DNA of 30,660 bases, taken from Sva-07 sp041685755. Its GTDB lineage: Bacteria > Actinomycetota > Acidimicrobiia > Acidimicrobiales > Ilumatobacteraceae. Below the pieces are notes generated by a model. The model saw only the letters and a list, made by a program, of their open reading frames with translations, was not told the origin of the DNA and did no database searches. The translations under genes and the position numbers were made by a program. Location of the stretch: NCBI GenBank assembly GCA_041685755.1, contig JAWLFC010000030.1:1-30660 (forward strand), read 5' to 3'. Shown piece by piece: positions 9,495 through 17,019 of this stretch (position 1 is its first letter; each line of letters begins with the position of its first letter).

Positions 9495-9561
9495 TCCTGC
9501 GCGTCGGGGTCGGGTCCGGACGGGCAGGAAGCGCGTCGGGGTCGGGTCCGGACGGGCAGGA
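9495..9561. repeat. Second locus of the 31-bp palindromic repeat (two copies, inverted)
   Basis: Two copies of a 31-bp unit (9499-9529 and 9531-9561) share with the 5955-6020 locus, in reverse orientation, the core GCGTCGGGGTCGGGTCCGG. TCCTGCGCGTC (9495-9505) pairs with GACGGGCAGGA (9519-9529) with one mismatch. It sits between the convergent stop codons of the M20 peptidase gene and argG and could terminate both. Confidence 0.85.
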
Positions 9562-9567
9562 GGGGTG

Positions 9568-10920
9568 TCAGCGGTCGAGGGCCGGGGTGACGTCGCCGGC
9601 GCCGAGGGAGCCGACCTTGCGGTACACGTCGAGCTTGTTGCGGGTGTCGACGATGTCGAGGTTGCGCATCGTCAGCTGGCCGATCCGGTCGAGGGGGCCG
9701 AACGCCGCGTCCTCCACTCGTTCCATCGACAGTCGGTCGGGCTCGTAGGTCAGGTTCTCGCTGACGGTGTCGAGGATCGAGTAGTCGTCACCGCGGCGCA
9801 GCCGCAGCGTGACCTCGCCGGTCACCGCCGATCCGACCCAGCGCATCAGCGGCTCGCGCAGCATCAGGCTCTGCGGATCGAACCAGCGGCCCTCGTACAG
9901 CAGGCGACCCAGGCGGCGACCCATCGTGCGGTAGTTCTCGATCGTGTTCTCGTTGTGGATGCCGGTGACGAGGCGCTCGTAGCAGATGTGCAGCAACGCC
10001 AGCGCCGGCCCCTCGTAGATGCCCCGGCTCTTCGCCTCGATGATCCGGTTCTCGATCTGGTCGCTCATCCCGAGCCCGTGACGCCCACCGATCGCGTTCG
10101 CCTCGATCACCAGCTCGACCTGGCTGTCGAAGGTGCGCCCGTTGATCGCGACCGGCCAGCCCTCCTCGAAGCGCACCGACACGTCCTCGGCGGCGATCTC
10201 GACGTCGGAATCCCAGTGGGCGACACCCATGATCGGCGTGACGATCTCCATGCTCGTCGCCAGCTCCTCCAACGACTTCGCCTCGTGGGTCGCCCCCCAG
10301 ATGTTGGCGTCGGTCGAGTACGCCTTCTCGACCGGGTCGCGGTAGGGCAGGTCACGGGCGGTGAGGAACTCGCTCATGCCCTGGCGGCCGCCGAGTTCGT
10401 CGACGAACGTCGGGTCGAGCCACGGCTTGTAGATCCGAAGGTTCGGGTTCACCAACAGCCCGTAGCGGTAGAACCGCTCGATGTCGTTGCCCTTGTAGGT
10501 CGACCCGTCGCCCCACACGTCGACGCCGTCGTCGGCCATCGCCCGCACCAGCAGCGTGCCGGTGACCGCACGCCCGAGCGGGGTGGTGTTGAAGTAGGTC
10601 CTGCCGGCGGTGGTGATGTGGAACGCGCCGCACTGCAGGGCGATCAGGCCCTCACGCACGAGCTCGTCGCGGCAGTCGACGAGCCGCGCCTCCTCGGCGC
10701 CGTACACCTTGGCCCGGTCGGGCACGGTGTCGAGCTCCGGCTCGTCGTACTGGCCGAGATCGGCGGTGTAGGTGTAGGGGATGGCGCCGCGGTCGCGCAT
10801 CCAGGCCACCGCAGCGGACGTGTCGAGGCCGCCGGAGAACGCGATGCCGACGCGCTCGCCGACCGGCAACGACATGAGAACCTTGGCGTTCGAGGCGGTG
10901 GAGGATGCAGCGTCGGACAT
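9568..10920 (-). CDS. argG: Argininosuccinate synthase
   Basis: A 450-residue cytoplasmic enzyme that joins citrulline and aspartate with ATP to make argininosuccinate, the next-to-last step of arginine synthesis. The ATP-pyrophosphatase loop GIAFSGGLDTSAA is at residues 25-37, followed by YTADLGQYDEPELD and later the substrate-binding stretches ATHEAKSLEEL and GRTFDSQVELV. The length and wording match the longer E. coli-type ArgG rather than the shorter (about 400 residue) type that is usual in many actinobacteria and Gram-positives. ATG at 10920 is preceded at 8 nt by TAGCGT, whose TAG is also the stop codon of the upstream membrane-protein gene; there is no ribosome binding site. No other arginine gene lies in the window. 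Confidence 0.95.
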   Translation of the reverse strand: MSDAASSTASNAKVLMSLPVGERVGIAFSGGLDTSAAVAWMRDRGAIPYTYTADLGQYDEPELDTVPDRAKVYGAEEARLVDCRDELVREGLIALQCGAFHITTAGRTYFNTTPLGRAVTGTLLVRAMADDGVDVWGDGSTYKGNDIERFYRYGLLVNPNLRIYKPWLDPTFVDELGGRQGMSEFLTARDLPYRDPVEKAYSTDANIWGATHEAKSLEELATSMEIVTPIMGVAHWDSDVEIAAEDVSVRFEEGWPVAINGRTFDSQVELVIEANAIGGRHGLGMSDQIENRIIEAKSRGIYEGPALALLHICYERLVTGIHNENTIENYRTMGRRLGRLLYEGRWFDPQSLMLREPLMRWVGSAVTGEVTLRLRRGDDYSILDTVSENLTYEPDRLSMERVEDAAFGPLDRIGQLTMRNLDIVDTRNKLDVYRKVGSLGAGDVTPALDR

Positions 10921-10928
10921 GGGCGACG

Positions 10929-10934
10929 ACGCTA
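10929..10934 (-). promoter_or_regulatory. -10 box (TAGCGT), leaderless-type promoter of argG
   Basis: On the minus strand TAGCGT ends 8 nt before the argG ATG. Its first three bases are the TAG stop codon of the upstream gene (10932-10934). Confidence 0.5.
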
Positions 10935-11396
10935 CCGTTCGGGTCTCGCCGCGGCCGCCCGGTACGTGCCCGTCGTCGCCGCCAGCGACACGAGCGCGAC
11001 GGCGCCGGCGATGACGAACTCGACGATGGCCAGGCCCGTCGACCGTGACAGGTCCGGCACGGCGATCGCCGCCAGCACGACGGCCCCGGCGAGGCTGATC
11101 CACGGCATGCGGCGCACGTGGTAGCCGGCGAGGACGACGAACACGGTGGCGACGGCGAACGGTACGAGACGCACCACGACCGGCTGGGGCGTCGACCGGG
11201 GTCCGAGCCACCACGTGCCGATGCCGATCTCCTGGCTCGCCTTCCACACCCCCATGTAGGCGAGGAACACCCCGATCCACGTGACGATCAGCGCCACTCG
11301 CCACGCCGCTGTCGGCTCACCGGGGCGGGGCCGCCGGGCTGCCACCGACGCAAGGGGCGAGTCCGGAGGCGCGACGGGTGGCGGGAGCTCGGACAC
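10932..11396 (-). CDS. Small four-helix membrane protein of unknown function
   Basis: A 154-residue protein not recognised as a named family. The first 31 residues are Pro/Ala/Arg-rich and probably cytoplasmic. Four hydrophobic segments follow at about 33-51, 73-91, 98-114 and 119-141, and a short basic tail ends the chain (RAAAARPER). A Trp-rich loop (TWWLGPRSTP, 61-70) joins the first two helices. The GTG start at 11396 is supported by TAGTGT ending 8 nt upstream, a leaderless-type promoter, and it agrees with where protein-like composition begins; the frame is open far upstream but that part is antisense to the glycosyltransferase. It lies 11 nt ahead of argG on the same strand and divergent from the glycosyltransferase gene. 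Confidence 0.7.
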   Translation of the reverse strand: MSELPPPVAPPDSPLASVAARRPRPGEPTAAWRVALIVTWIGVFLAYMGVWKASQEIGIGTWWLGPRSTPQPVVVRLVPFAVATVFVVLAGYHVRRMPWISLAGAVVLAAIAVPDLSRSTGLAIVEFVIAGAVALVSLAATTGTYRAAAARPER

Positions 11397-11404
11397 GGTG
11401 AGGA

Positions 11405-11410
11405 ACACTA
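11405..11410 (-). promoter_or_regulatory. -10 box (TAGTGT) of the small membrane-protein gene
   Basis: Minus-strand TAGTGT ends 8 nt before the GTG at 11396. Together with 11439-11444 it forms a compact divergent promoter pair within 57 bp. Confidence 0.45.
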
Positions 11411-11438
11411 CGGGCCCACGCCTCGGTTGCGTGGCCGG

Positions 11439-11444
11439 TACCCT
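11439..11444 (+). promoter_or_regulatory. -10 box (TACCCT) of the glycosyltransferase gene
   Basis: TACCCT ends 9 nt before the ATG at 11454, with GCCGCGGCA between and no ribosome binding site, so a leaderless or near-leaderless transcript is likely. Confidence 0.45.
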
Positions 11445-11453
11445 GCCGCGGCA

Positions 11454-12257
11454 ATGTCCTTCGACGACACCGCCGACGACACCCTCGCCGCCTCCCTCGA
11501 CGACACGCTGGGCGCACCCTTCGAGAAGCTCTCGATCTTCTACCCGATGTGGAACGAAGAGGAGTACATCGACCGGGCACTGGTGGCCGGTCGACGGGCC
11601 TGTCAACGGCTCCTGGCCCGCGGCGACATCGGCGACTACGAGTTGATCGTCGTCGACGACGCCTCGACCGACGCCACCGGCGAGATCGCCGACCGTCGGG
11701 CGGCGGAGGATCCACGGGTGCGAGTGGTCCACCATCCGGTCAACCGCAAGCTCGGCGGGGCGATGAAGACCGGGTTCGCCAGCGCCACCGGCGACCTGAT
11801 CCTCTACACCGACGCCGACCTGCCCTTCGACATGTCGGAGCTGCCCCGCGCCGTTCGCCTGCTGCGCGAATACGACGCCGACATCGTCAGCGCCTACCGC
11901 TTCGACCGCACCGGCGAGGGCTACCTGCGCTCGGTGTACACCTTCGTCTACAACCTGCTGATCCGTTCGCTGTTCCACGTCAAGGCCCGCGACATCAACT
12001 TCGCGTTCAAGCTGTGCCGGGCCCGGGTGTTCGATCACGTCGAGCTGCGCAGCGAGGGGTCGTTCATCGATGCCGAACTCGTGATCCGAGCGACGCGGCT
12101 GGGCTACGAGATGCTTCAGTTCGGGGTCGACTACTTCCCTCGCACCCGCGGCGTGTCGACGCTGAGCTCGCCGGCGGTGATCACCACGATCCTCAAGGAG
12201 ATGCGGGAGCTGCGCGGCGACCTGGAGGACATCGAGAAGATCGTCGAGCGCCGGTAG
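11454..12257 (+). CDS. GT2-family glycosyltransferase (dolichol-phosphate-mannose synthase-like)
   Basis: A 267-residue GT-A fold enzyme. The nucleotide-binding start KLSIFYPMWNEEEYI is at 25-39, the DDAS motif at 68-71, GGAMKTGFASATGDLI at 101-116, and the metal-binding TDADLPFD (DxD) at 119-126. This pattern matches polyprenyl-phosphate sugar transferases that move a sugar from a nucleotide donor onto a lipid carrier at the inner face of the membrane. No C-terminal membrane helices are present, so it is the short soluble form. The first 24 residues are acidic with repeated DDT (FDDTADDTLAASLDDTLG), an unusual leader. ATG at 11454 is supported by a -10 box 9 nt upstream. The next gene encodes a cell-wall enzyme, so an envelope role is plausible (inference). 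Confidence 0.87.
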   Translation: MSFDDTADDTLAASLDDTLGAPFEKLSIFYPMWNEEEYIDRALVAGRRACQRLLARGDIGDYELIVVDDASTDATGEIADRRAAEDPRVRVVHHPVNRKLGGAMKTGFASATGDLILYTDADLPFDMSELPRAVRLLREYDADIVSAYRFDRTGEGYLRSVYTFVYNLLIRSLFHVKARDINFAFKLCRARVFDHVELRSEGSFIDAELVIRATRLGYEMLQFGVDYFPRTRGVSTLSSPAVITTILKEMRELRGDLEDIEKIVERR

Positions 12258-12299
12258 ATCGGTGCCCGTGGCGGAAATCTGAACAGGCACGAACACGCG

Positions 12300-12314
12300 C
12301 CGACCCGCGGTCGG
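12300..12314. terminator. Short hairpin after the glycosyltransferase gene
   Basis: CCGACC (12300-12305), loop CGC, GGTCGG (12309-12314) lies 43 nt past the stop codon, followed by a G-rich stretch and no T-run. A terminator role is possible but weakly supported. Confidence 0.3.
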
Positions 12315-12332
12315 GGGCGGGCCTCGCGTTGG

Positions 12333-12338
12333 TAGTCT
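12333..12338 (+). promoter_or_regulatory. -10 box (TAGTCT) upstream of the L,D-transpeptidase gene
   Basis: TAGTCT lies 27 nt before the GTG start at 12366, leaving a short untranslated leader. No strong ribosome binding site is visible in that leader. Confidence 0.35.
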
Positions 12339-12365
12339 GACGCCCGTCAGCCACCGGACGGCTCC

Positions 12366-13538
12366 GTGCCGCCACCCCCTTCCCACGTGAACGAACGCCC
12401 CCGCCTCTCTCCCGAAGCCCGCCGTTGGATGCCCGCTGCCGGTGCCGCCGGCCTGCTCGCGGTCGTCGTGGTGGCCGGCGTGGCCATGGGCGGCGGCGGT
12501 GGCGACGAGGGCACGGCGCCGACGGGCGCGGCCAGCCCGGCGGCCTTCTCCGGTTCGATCCCGCCGTCGGTTCCCGTCGTCGAGACCGTCGAGACGAGCG
12601 AGCCGGTCGCCAAGTCGCAGCTCGATCGCACCCTCGCCAAGGGGACGGCGGGCGACGACGTCGCCGAACTCCAGCAGCGCCTGACCGATCTCGGGTTCTG
12701 GCCGGGGCCGATCGACGGCTACTTCGGCGACGAGACGCGCCGTTCGGTGTGGGCCTACGAGAAGCTCGTGCTCGACGTGCCGTTCAACGAACCGACCGGT
12801 CAGATCACCCCCGAGATGTGGGACGACATGCAGGATTCGTTCGTGATCCAGCCGCGGCGTCCGAACTCCACGCCGAACCACACCGAGATCTACCTGCCCG
12901 AACAGGTCATCGCGGTGTTCCACGACGACGTGCCCGTGATGATCAGCCACATGTCGAGCGGCGACAACGAGGAGTGGTGCGAAGAGGTCACGATCAGCCC
13001 CGGCGAGTGGAACAACCCGGGCGACGAGCCGCTGGTGCGTGGCGAGTGCGGCAAGTCGATCACCCCCGGCGGCGTCTTCACCTTCGACCGCCAGGTCGAA
13101 GGGGTTCGCCAGAGCTCCCTCGGCGGGCTCTGGGACCCGGTCTACTTCAACTACGGCATCGCCGTGCACGGCGCACTCAACGTGCCGCTGCAACCGGCCT
13201 CGCACGGCTGCGTCCGCATCCCGCTGGCGCTGTCGCCGACGTTCCAGGACCTCGTGTCGCTCGGCGACCAGGTCTTCGTGTTCGACGGGGTGAAGGAACC
13301 CGAGGAGTACGGCGAACAGCTCCCGTACTTCAACCGGATCGACCCCGACTACTCCACGACGACGACGTCGACGACCACCACGACGACGACCACGACGGTG
13401 CCGCCGACGACCCTGCCGCCGACGACCCTGCCGCCGACGACCCTGCCGCCGACGACCACGACCACACGCGCGACGCCGCCGTCGACCACGACCACCGAGC
13501 CCAGCTCCGAGCCGCTCGACGAGTCGGCCGACCCCTGA
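12366..13538 (+). CDS. L,D-transpeptidase with peptidoglycan-binding domain and Thr/Pro-rich tail
   Basis: A 390-residue envelope protein. A single membrane anchor or signal segment lies at about 24-42 (AAGAAGLLAVVVVAGVAMG). A peptidoglycan-binding domain follows at about 92-155 (GDDVAELQQRLTDLGFWPGP), then the YkuD catalytic domain at about 175-307. Catalytic residues are visible: H268 in AVHGA, then H280 and C282 in SHGCVRIP. The enzyme should cross-link peptidoglycan (3-3 links) or attach partners outside the membrane. The last 60 residues are a Thr/Pro-rich tail (TTTTS, three TLPPT units), encoded by 15-bp repeats, and are likely disordered or wall-spanning. GTG at 12366 is used; an in-frame GTG at 12387 would shorten the cytoplasmic end by seven residues and is equally possible. 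Confidence 0.9.
   Translation: MPPPPSHVNERPRLSPEARRWMPAAGAAGLLAVVVVAGVAMGGGGGDEGTAPTGAASPAAFSGSIPPSVPVVETVETSEPVAKSQLDRTLAKGTAGDDVAELQQRLTDLGFWPGPIDGYFGDETRRSVWAYEKLVLDVPFNEPTGQITPEMWDDMQDSFVIQPRRPNSTPNHTEIYLPEQVIAVFHDDVPVMISHMSSGDNEEWCEEVTISPGEWNNPGDEPLVRGECGKSITPGGVFTFDRQVEGVRQSSLGGLWDPVYFNYGIAVHGALNVPLQPASHGCVRIPLALSPTFQDLVSLGDQVFVFDGVKEPEEYGEQLPYFNRIDPDYSTTTTSTTTTTTTTTVPPTTLPPTTLPPTTLPPTTTTTRATPPSTTTTEPSSEPLDESADP
13401..13457 (+). repeat. 15-bp in-frame tandem repeat in the L,D-transpeptidase tail
   Basis: CCGCCGACGACCCTG occurs three times in a row (13401-13445) followed by a partial fourth copy to 13457, coding for PPTTL units. It adjoins a GAC/ACG-type microsatellite at about 13358-13398 that codes for poly-Thr. 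Confidence 0.9.
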
Positions 13539-13584
13539 GCGTCCGCGTTGGCCGCAGCAGGCGGTTCGTGACAACCTCGCCCGG

Positions 13585-14520
13585 ATGAACGCCTACGACG
13601 AGTTCGGGCTCTTCCACGAGAACATCGACGAGTTCGATCTCGACGTCGCCGAGGTACCGCCGGTCGCGCGGGTCGCCACCGTCGTCGACGATGGGCGAGC
13701 CGTGAGCGCCCTGCGCTGGGGGAGCGACCCGGTCGACGTCGTGTTCCTCCACGGCGGCGCCCAGAACGCCCACACCTGGGACACCGTCGTCCTCGCACTG
13801 GGCCGTCCGGCGCTGGCGGTCGACCTGCCCGGCCACGGCCACTCCGACTGGCGCGCCGACGGCGCCTACAGCCCGACGAACCTGGCCGACGACGTCGCCA
13901 CGGTCGTCGCCGCCCACGCCCCCCGGGCCCGCGCGGTCGTCGGCATGTCGCTCGGCGGACTCACGGCGATGGAGCTCGCCGCCCGGCACCCCGACCTCGT
14001 GGCGTCGCTCGTCATGATCGACATCACCCCGGGCGTGAACGCCGCCAAGACCAAGGCGATCACCGACTTCGTCGACGGGCCGCAGGAGTTCGCCAGCTTC
14101 GACGACCTCCTCGCCCGGACGATGGAGCACAACCCGACCCGGTCGGAGTCGTCGCTGCGGCGCGGGATCCTCCACAACGCTCACCAGCGCCCGGACGGAT
14201 CGTGGCAGTGGCGGTACGACCGGGGCAGCCGGGCCCGCAGCGCCGACGCCGGTGCGACCCCCGACGACCCGACCGACTCGCGCGACGAGACGGCCGCGGC
14301 CCTGTCGCCCCTGTGGGAGCACTTCGAGTCGGTCCGGTGTCCGCTGGCGGTCGTGCGGGGATCGCTGTCGCCCGTGGTCGACGACGACGACGTCGCCGAG
14401 GCCCGTCGCCGCCGGCCCGAGGTGGTCGTCGAGGTCGTCGACGGCGCCGGCCACAGCGTGCAGGGTGACCGCCCGGTCGAACTCGCCGCCTTCGTCGCCG
14501 CCTGGCTCGAGCGCCGCTGA
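13585..14520 (+). CDS. Alpha/beta-fold hydrolase
   Basis: A 311-residue serine hydrolase. The oxyanion strand FLHGGAQNAHTW is at 54-65, the loop DLPGHGHSDW at 80-89, the nucleophile elbow GMSLGG at 120-125 (Ser122), a probable acid in RGSLSPVVDDDD, and the catalytic His290 in GAGHSVQGDRP. An N-terminal extension of about 40 residues (ENIDEFDLDVAEVPPVAR) precedes the fold. No signal peptide is seen, so it is cytoplasmic. The substrate cannot be named; esterases, C-C hydrolases and lactonases share this pattern. The ATG at 13585 follows the transpeptidase stop by 46 nt with no clear ribosome binding site. It converges with the metallopeptidase gene, 21 nt between stops. Confidence 0.88.
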   Translation: MNAYDEFGLFHENIDEFDLDVAEVPPVARVATVVDDGRAVSALRWGSDPVDVVFLHGGAQNAHTWDTVVLALGRPALAVDLPGHGHSDWRADGAYSPTNLADDVATVVAAHAPRARAVVGMSLGGLTAMELAARHPDLVASLVMIDITPGVNAAKTKAITDFVDGPQEFASFDDLLARTMEHNPTRSESSLRRGILHNAHQRPDGSWQWRYDRGSRARSADAGATPDDPTDSRDETAAALSPLWEHFESVRCPLAVVRGSLSPVVDDDDVAEARRRRPEVVVEVVDGAGHSVQGDRPVELAAFVAAWLERR

Positions 14521-14541
14521 GCCGACCTCGACGGCGGACGT

Positions 14542-16077
14542 TCAGAGCTGGGCGAGGCAGGCGTCGGTACCGTCGATGACACCGGTGCGCAGGGCGGCGA
14601 TCTTCTCGAAGGCGTCGCCGACCACGTCGTCGTCGCTGCCCGGGTCGCTCACCATCAGCACGGTCTGGATCGCCTCGTCGAGGTCGCCCGGCGACACCGA
14701 CGCGGTGCGACCCTCGGCCCGGGGACGGGGCAGGTCCGTGCCGCCGCCCGGCGTGTCGACGGCGATCACGGTCTGGACCCAGCCGCCGGCGAGGCAGTCG
14801 TTCACGAGCGCCCTCGCCTCACCCGACAGCGGTGAGCCGAGCGCCTCCTGGACGGCCTCACCCCAGGCCAGACCGAGCAGGTAGCCGACGGAGAAGTCGC
14901 CCATCGACCGGTAGAGGTCGAGCGCCGCCCGCTCCTCGATCAGCACCTCGTCGCTCGACGCGCAGAGCGCGATTCCGAGGGCCAGGTCGCCGCGCAGGTC
15001 GGCGCAGGCGACGCCGTCGCCCGAACCGACGACGACGAGCCGCAGGGGTCGCAGGCCGGGGACCGTGTCGTCGAGTTCGACGTCCCAGTACAAGTTGAGG
15101 TCCTCGGGGAGGAAGCCCAGCAGTTCGTCGTCGCCGTAGCCGAACGGCGCGTCGCCGCCCGTGGACTGCTCGGTGAAGCTGCTGAACCGGTTCGGCACCA
15201 GCGGCAGCGGCTCGTCGAGGATCTCGGCGCAGCGCGCCGGGCCCTCGACGAAGCCCACCTGGAACGCGCCCACCCGGTCGAATCCCGATCCATGGCCACC
15301 GTCGAGGAACTGGTCGATGCCGACCGGATCGCTGACCTTGGTCATCGCGATCAGCCCGGCGCGGACGTCGGCGTCGGTGTAGACGACCGTGTTCGTCTCG
15401 CCGCGCGAGGCCCGGCCACTCCAGGCGCCGGCGAAACAGTCGGCCTGCTGCTCGGTCAGGATCGTGGGGTACCTGCGATCGAGCGCTCCCGAGCGCAACT
15501 GGATGGCGTGACCGAACTCGTGAGCCAGCACCGTACCGATCGTTCCCGGGCCGTACTCGCGGGCGAGCTCGGCGAGCAGCCCGTCGTCGCCGTCGTCGTA
15601 GACGATGAAGTCGCCGACGCCGCAGTAGAACGCCACGTACAGCTGCACGTCCTCGTACGCAGTGCTCGGAGCGCCGCAACCGGGGATGTCGTCGGGACGG
15701 CCGGGATAGGCGGCATACACCTCGCCCTGCAGCGGCAGGTACGCCTCGCCGTAGATGACGGGGTACTGCTCGGCCCACCAGACCTCGAGGTCGGTCATCA
15801 CCGCCAGCAGGAACTCGTCGTAGGCCTGCGGGGGCTTGTCGGGGCCGAAGTCGATGGCGTTCGGGTCGGTGGGCGCGTTGCTCGGCGCCGGTGGGAGCGT
15901 GGTCGGCGGTGGCGTCGTCGTCGACGGTGGCTGGGCGACGGGGGCGGGCGGTGCGTCGACGGTCGGGTCGAACACGACGAGATCGGCGCGCTCGGCGGTG
16001 ACGTCGACATCGGTCCCGCACGCAGCCAGCAGGGCCGCGCCCGCGGTGACGAGGGCGACGGCGCGGCGAGAAGCCAT
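14542..16077 (-). CDS. Neutral zinc metallopeptidase-like lipoprotein
   Basis: A 511-residue secreted lipoprotein: the signal peptide ends in the lipobox LLAAC with Cys20, followed by a Pro/Thr-rich linker (about 42-70). The zinc site HEFGH is at 186-190, and TEQQADCFAGAW (208-219) supplies the third ligand E209. This pair is the hallmark of the predicted neutral zinc metallopeptidases related to YpfJ (PF04228), here with a long extra C-terminal region of about 290 residues that contains several cysteines. It should act outside the membrane; its substrate is unknown. The ATG at 16077 is preceded by TAGCAT ending 7 nt upstream. A helical C-terminal section (VQEALGSPLSGEARALVND) has no family I recognise. 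Confidence 0.85.
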   Translation of the reverse strand: MASRRAVALVTAGAALLAACGTDVDVTAERADLVVFDPTVDAPPAPVAQPPSTTTPPPTTLPPAPSNAPTDPNAIDFGPDKPPQAYDEFLLAVMTDLEVWWAEQYPVIYGEAYLPLQGEVYAAYPGRPDDIPGCGAPSTAYEDVQLYVAFYCGVGDFIVYDDGDDGLLAELAREYGPGTIGTVLAHEFGHAIQLRSGALDRRYPTILTEQQADCFAGAWSGRASRGETNTVVYTDADVRAGLIAMTKVSDPVGIDQFLDGGHGSGFDRVGAFQVGFVEGPARCAEILDEPLPLVPNRFSSFTEQSTGGDAPFGYGDDELLGFLPEDLNLYWDVELDDTVPGLRPLRLVVVGSGDGVACADLRGDLALGIALCASSDEVLIEERAALDLYRSMGDFSVGYLLGLAWGEAVQEALGSPLSGEARALVNDCLAGGWVQTVIAVDTPGGGTDLPRPRAEGRTASVSPGDLDEAIQTVLMVSDPGSDDDVVGDAFEKIAALRTGVIDGTDACLAQL

Positions 16078-16084
16078 GGGGGGA

Positions 16085-16090
16085 ATGCTA
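16085..16090 (-). promoter_or_regulatory. -10 box (TAGCAT) of the metallopeptidase gene
   Basis: Minus-strand TAGCAT ends 7 nt before the ATG at 16077; the spacer is TCCCCCC, which holds no ribosome binding site. Confidence 0.5.
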
Positions 16091-16193
16091 GGTGGCGGGG
16101 CCGTCGGGTGGCTCCCGGGTCGGCAGCCGTCACGAAGCTCTTACATCGCGAGCCACCGCGGGAGATGGACTTCTCCCCGGGCGGCGACACTGC

Positions 16194-16250
16194 TACCGTC
16201 TCGGCCCAATGTGACCGTCGGCACCAGGCCGGAGGAACGAAGGGGGAGGG
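16194..16250 (+). promoter_or_regulatory. Promoter, start-stop AUG-UGA and ribosome binding site of the liv operon
   Basis: TACCGT at 16194-16199 is a -10 box. Nine bases later stands ATG followed at once by TGA (16209-16214), the position where the leaderless genes of this window have their start codon. The true livG start, TTG at 16258, is preceded at 7 nt by the purine-rich AGGGGGAGGG (16241-16250), one of the strongest ribosome binding sites in the window, which decides this start. Confidence 0.55.
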
Positions 16251-16257
16251 ACACAGC

Positions 16258-17019
16258 TTGGCGCTCTTGGAAGTCGACGACGTCACCGTGCTGTTCGGCG
16301 GCATCACCGCACTCGACGGGCTCACCTTCGACATCGAGGAGGGCCAGATCCTCGGTCTGATCGGACCGAACGGGGCGGGCAAGACGACGATGTTCAACGT
16401 CGTCAGCCGCATCTACGACCCGACCCGCGGACGGGTCCGCTTCGACGGTCACGACCTGCTCGAGGCGCCTGCGCACGACATCGCCGGCCTCGGCATCGCC
16501 CGCACGTTCCAGAACCTGGCGCTGTTCCCGACGATGTCGCTGCTGGCGAACACGATGACCGGCGCCCACCACCGCGGCGAGATCAGCTACGCCAGGGCGA
16601 TGCTGCGTCTCGGTGCCGGCAAGGAGGAGAAGGCGCTGGCCGCCGAGGCGTTCGGCATCCTCCACCACCTCGGCCTCGCCGACCTCGCGTTCCGTCCGGC
16701 TGCGGGGCTGCCGTTCGGCACGCTGAAGCGCCTCGAGCTCGCCCGGGCGCTGGCGTCACGACCCAAGCTCCTGCTGCTCGACGAGCCCGCGTCGGGACTG
16801 ACCCATCACGAGGTCGACGAGCTCGGCCAGGTGATCCGGTCGATTCGCGACGCCTACGGGCTGACCGTGCTGCTCGTCGAACACCACATGGGCATGGTCA
16901 TGGGCATCTCCGACCGGGTGGTCGCCATGGAGTTCGGCCGCAAGATCGCCGAAGGCACGCCGAGCGAGGTGCAGCGTGATCCGCTCGTGATCGAGGCGTA
17001 TCTCGGGACGTCGGCATGA
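16258..17019 (+). CDS. livG: Branched-chain amino acid-type ABC transporter ATPase, LivG family
   Basis: A 253-residue ATP-binding subunit. Walker A GPNGAGKT lies at 36-43, the Q-loop in ARTFQNLALFP, the signature in the LivG-typical form GLPFGTLKRLELARAL, Walker B LLLLDEPASGL, and the switch His in LLVEHHMGMVM. It powers uptake together with LivF at the cytoplasmic face of LivH/LivM. The start is TTG at 16258, chosen for the strong ribosome binding site 7 nt upstream and because MALLEVDDVTVLFGG is the normal family N terminus; the frame is open far upstream without coding sense. It is the first gene of a tightly packed operon: its stop overlaps the livF start by 4 bp (ATGA). Confidence 0.93.
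   Translation: MALLEVDDVTVLFGGITALDGLTFDIEEGQILGLIGPNGAGKTTMFNVVSRIYDPTRGRVRFDGHDLLEAPAHDIAGLGIARTFQNLALFPTMSLLANTMTGAHHRGEISYARAMLRLGAGKEEKALAAEAFGILHHLGLADLAFRPAAGLPFGTLKRLELARALASRPKLLLLDEPASGLTHHEVDELGQVIRSIRDAYGLTVLLVEHHMGMVMGISDRVVAMEFGRKIAEGTPSEVQRDPLVIEAYLGTSA

Noticed and set aside
5955..9561. Insertion sequence or composite transposon bounded by the inverted 31-bp repeats
   Set aside because: The repeats flank ordinary chromosomal genes with no transposase, and each site carries tandem copies next to stop codons, so they look like REP-type elements.
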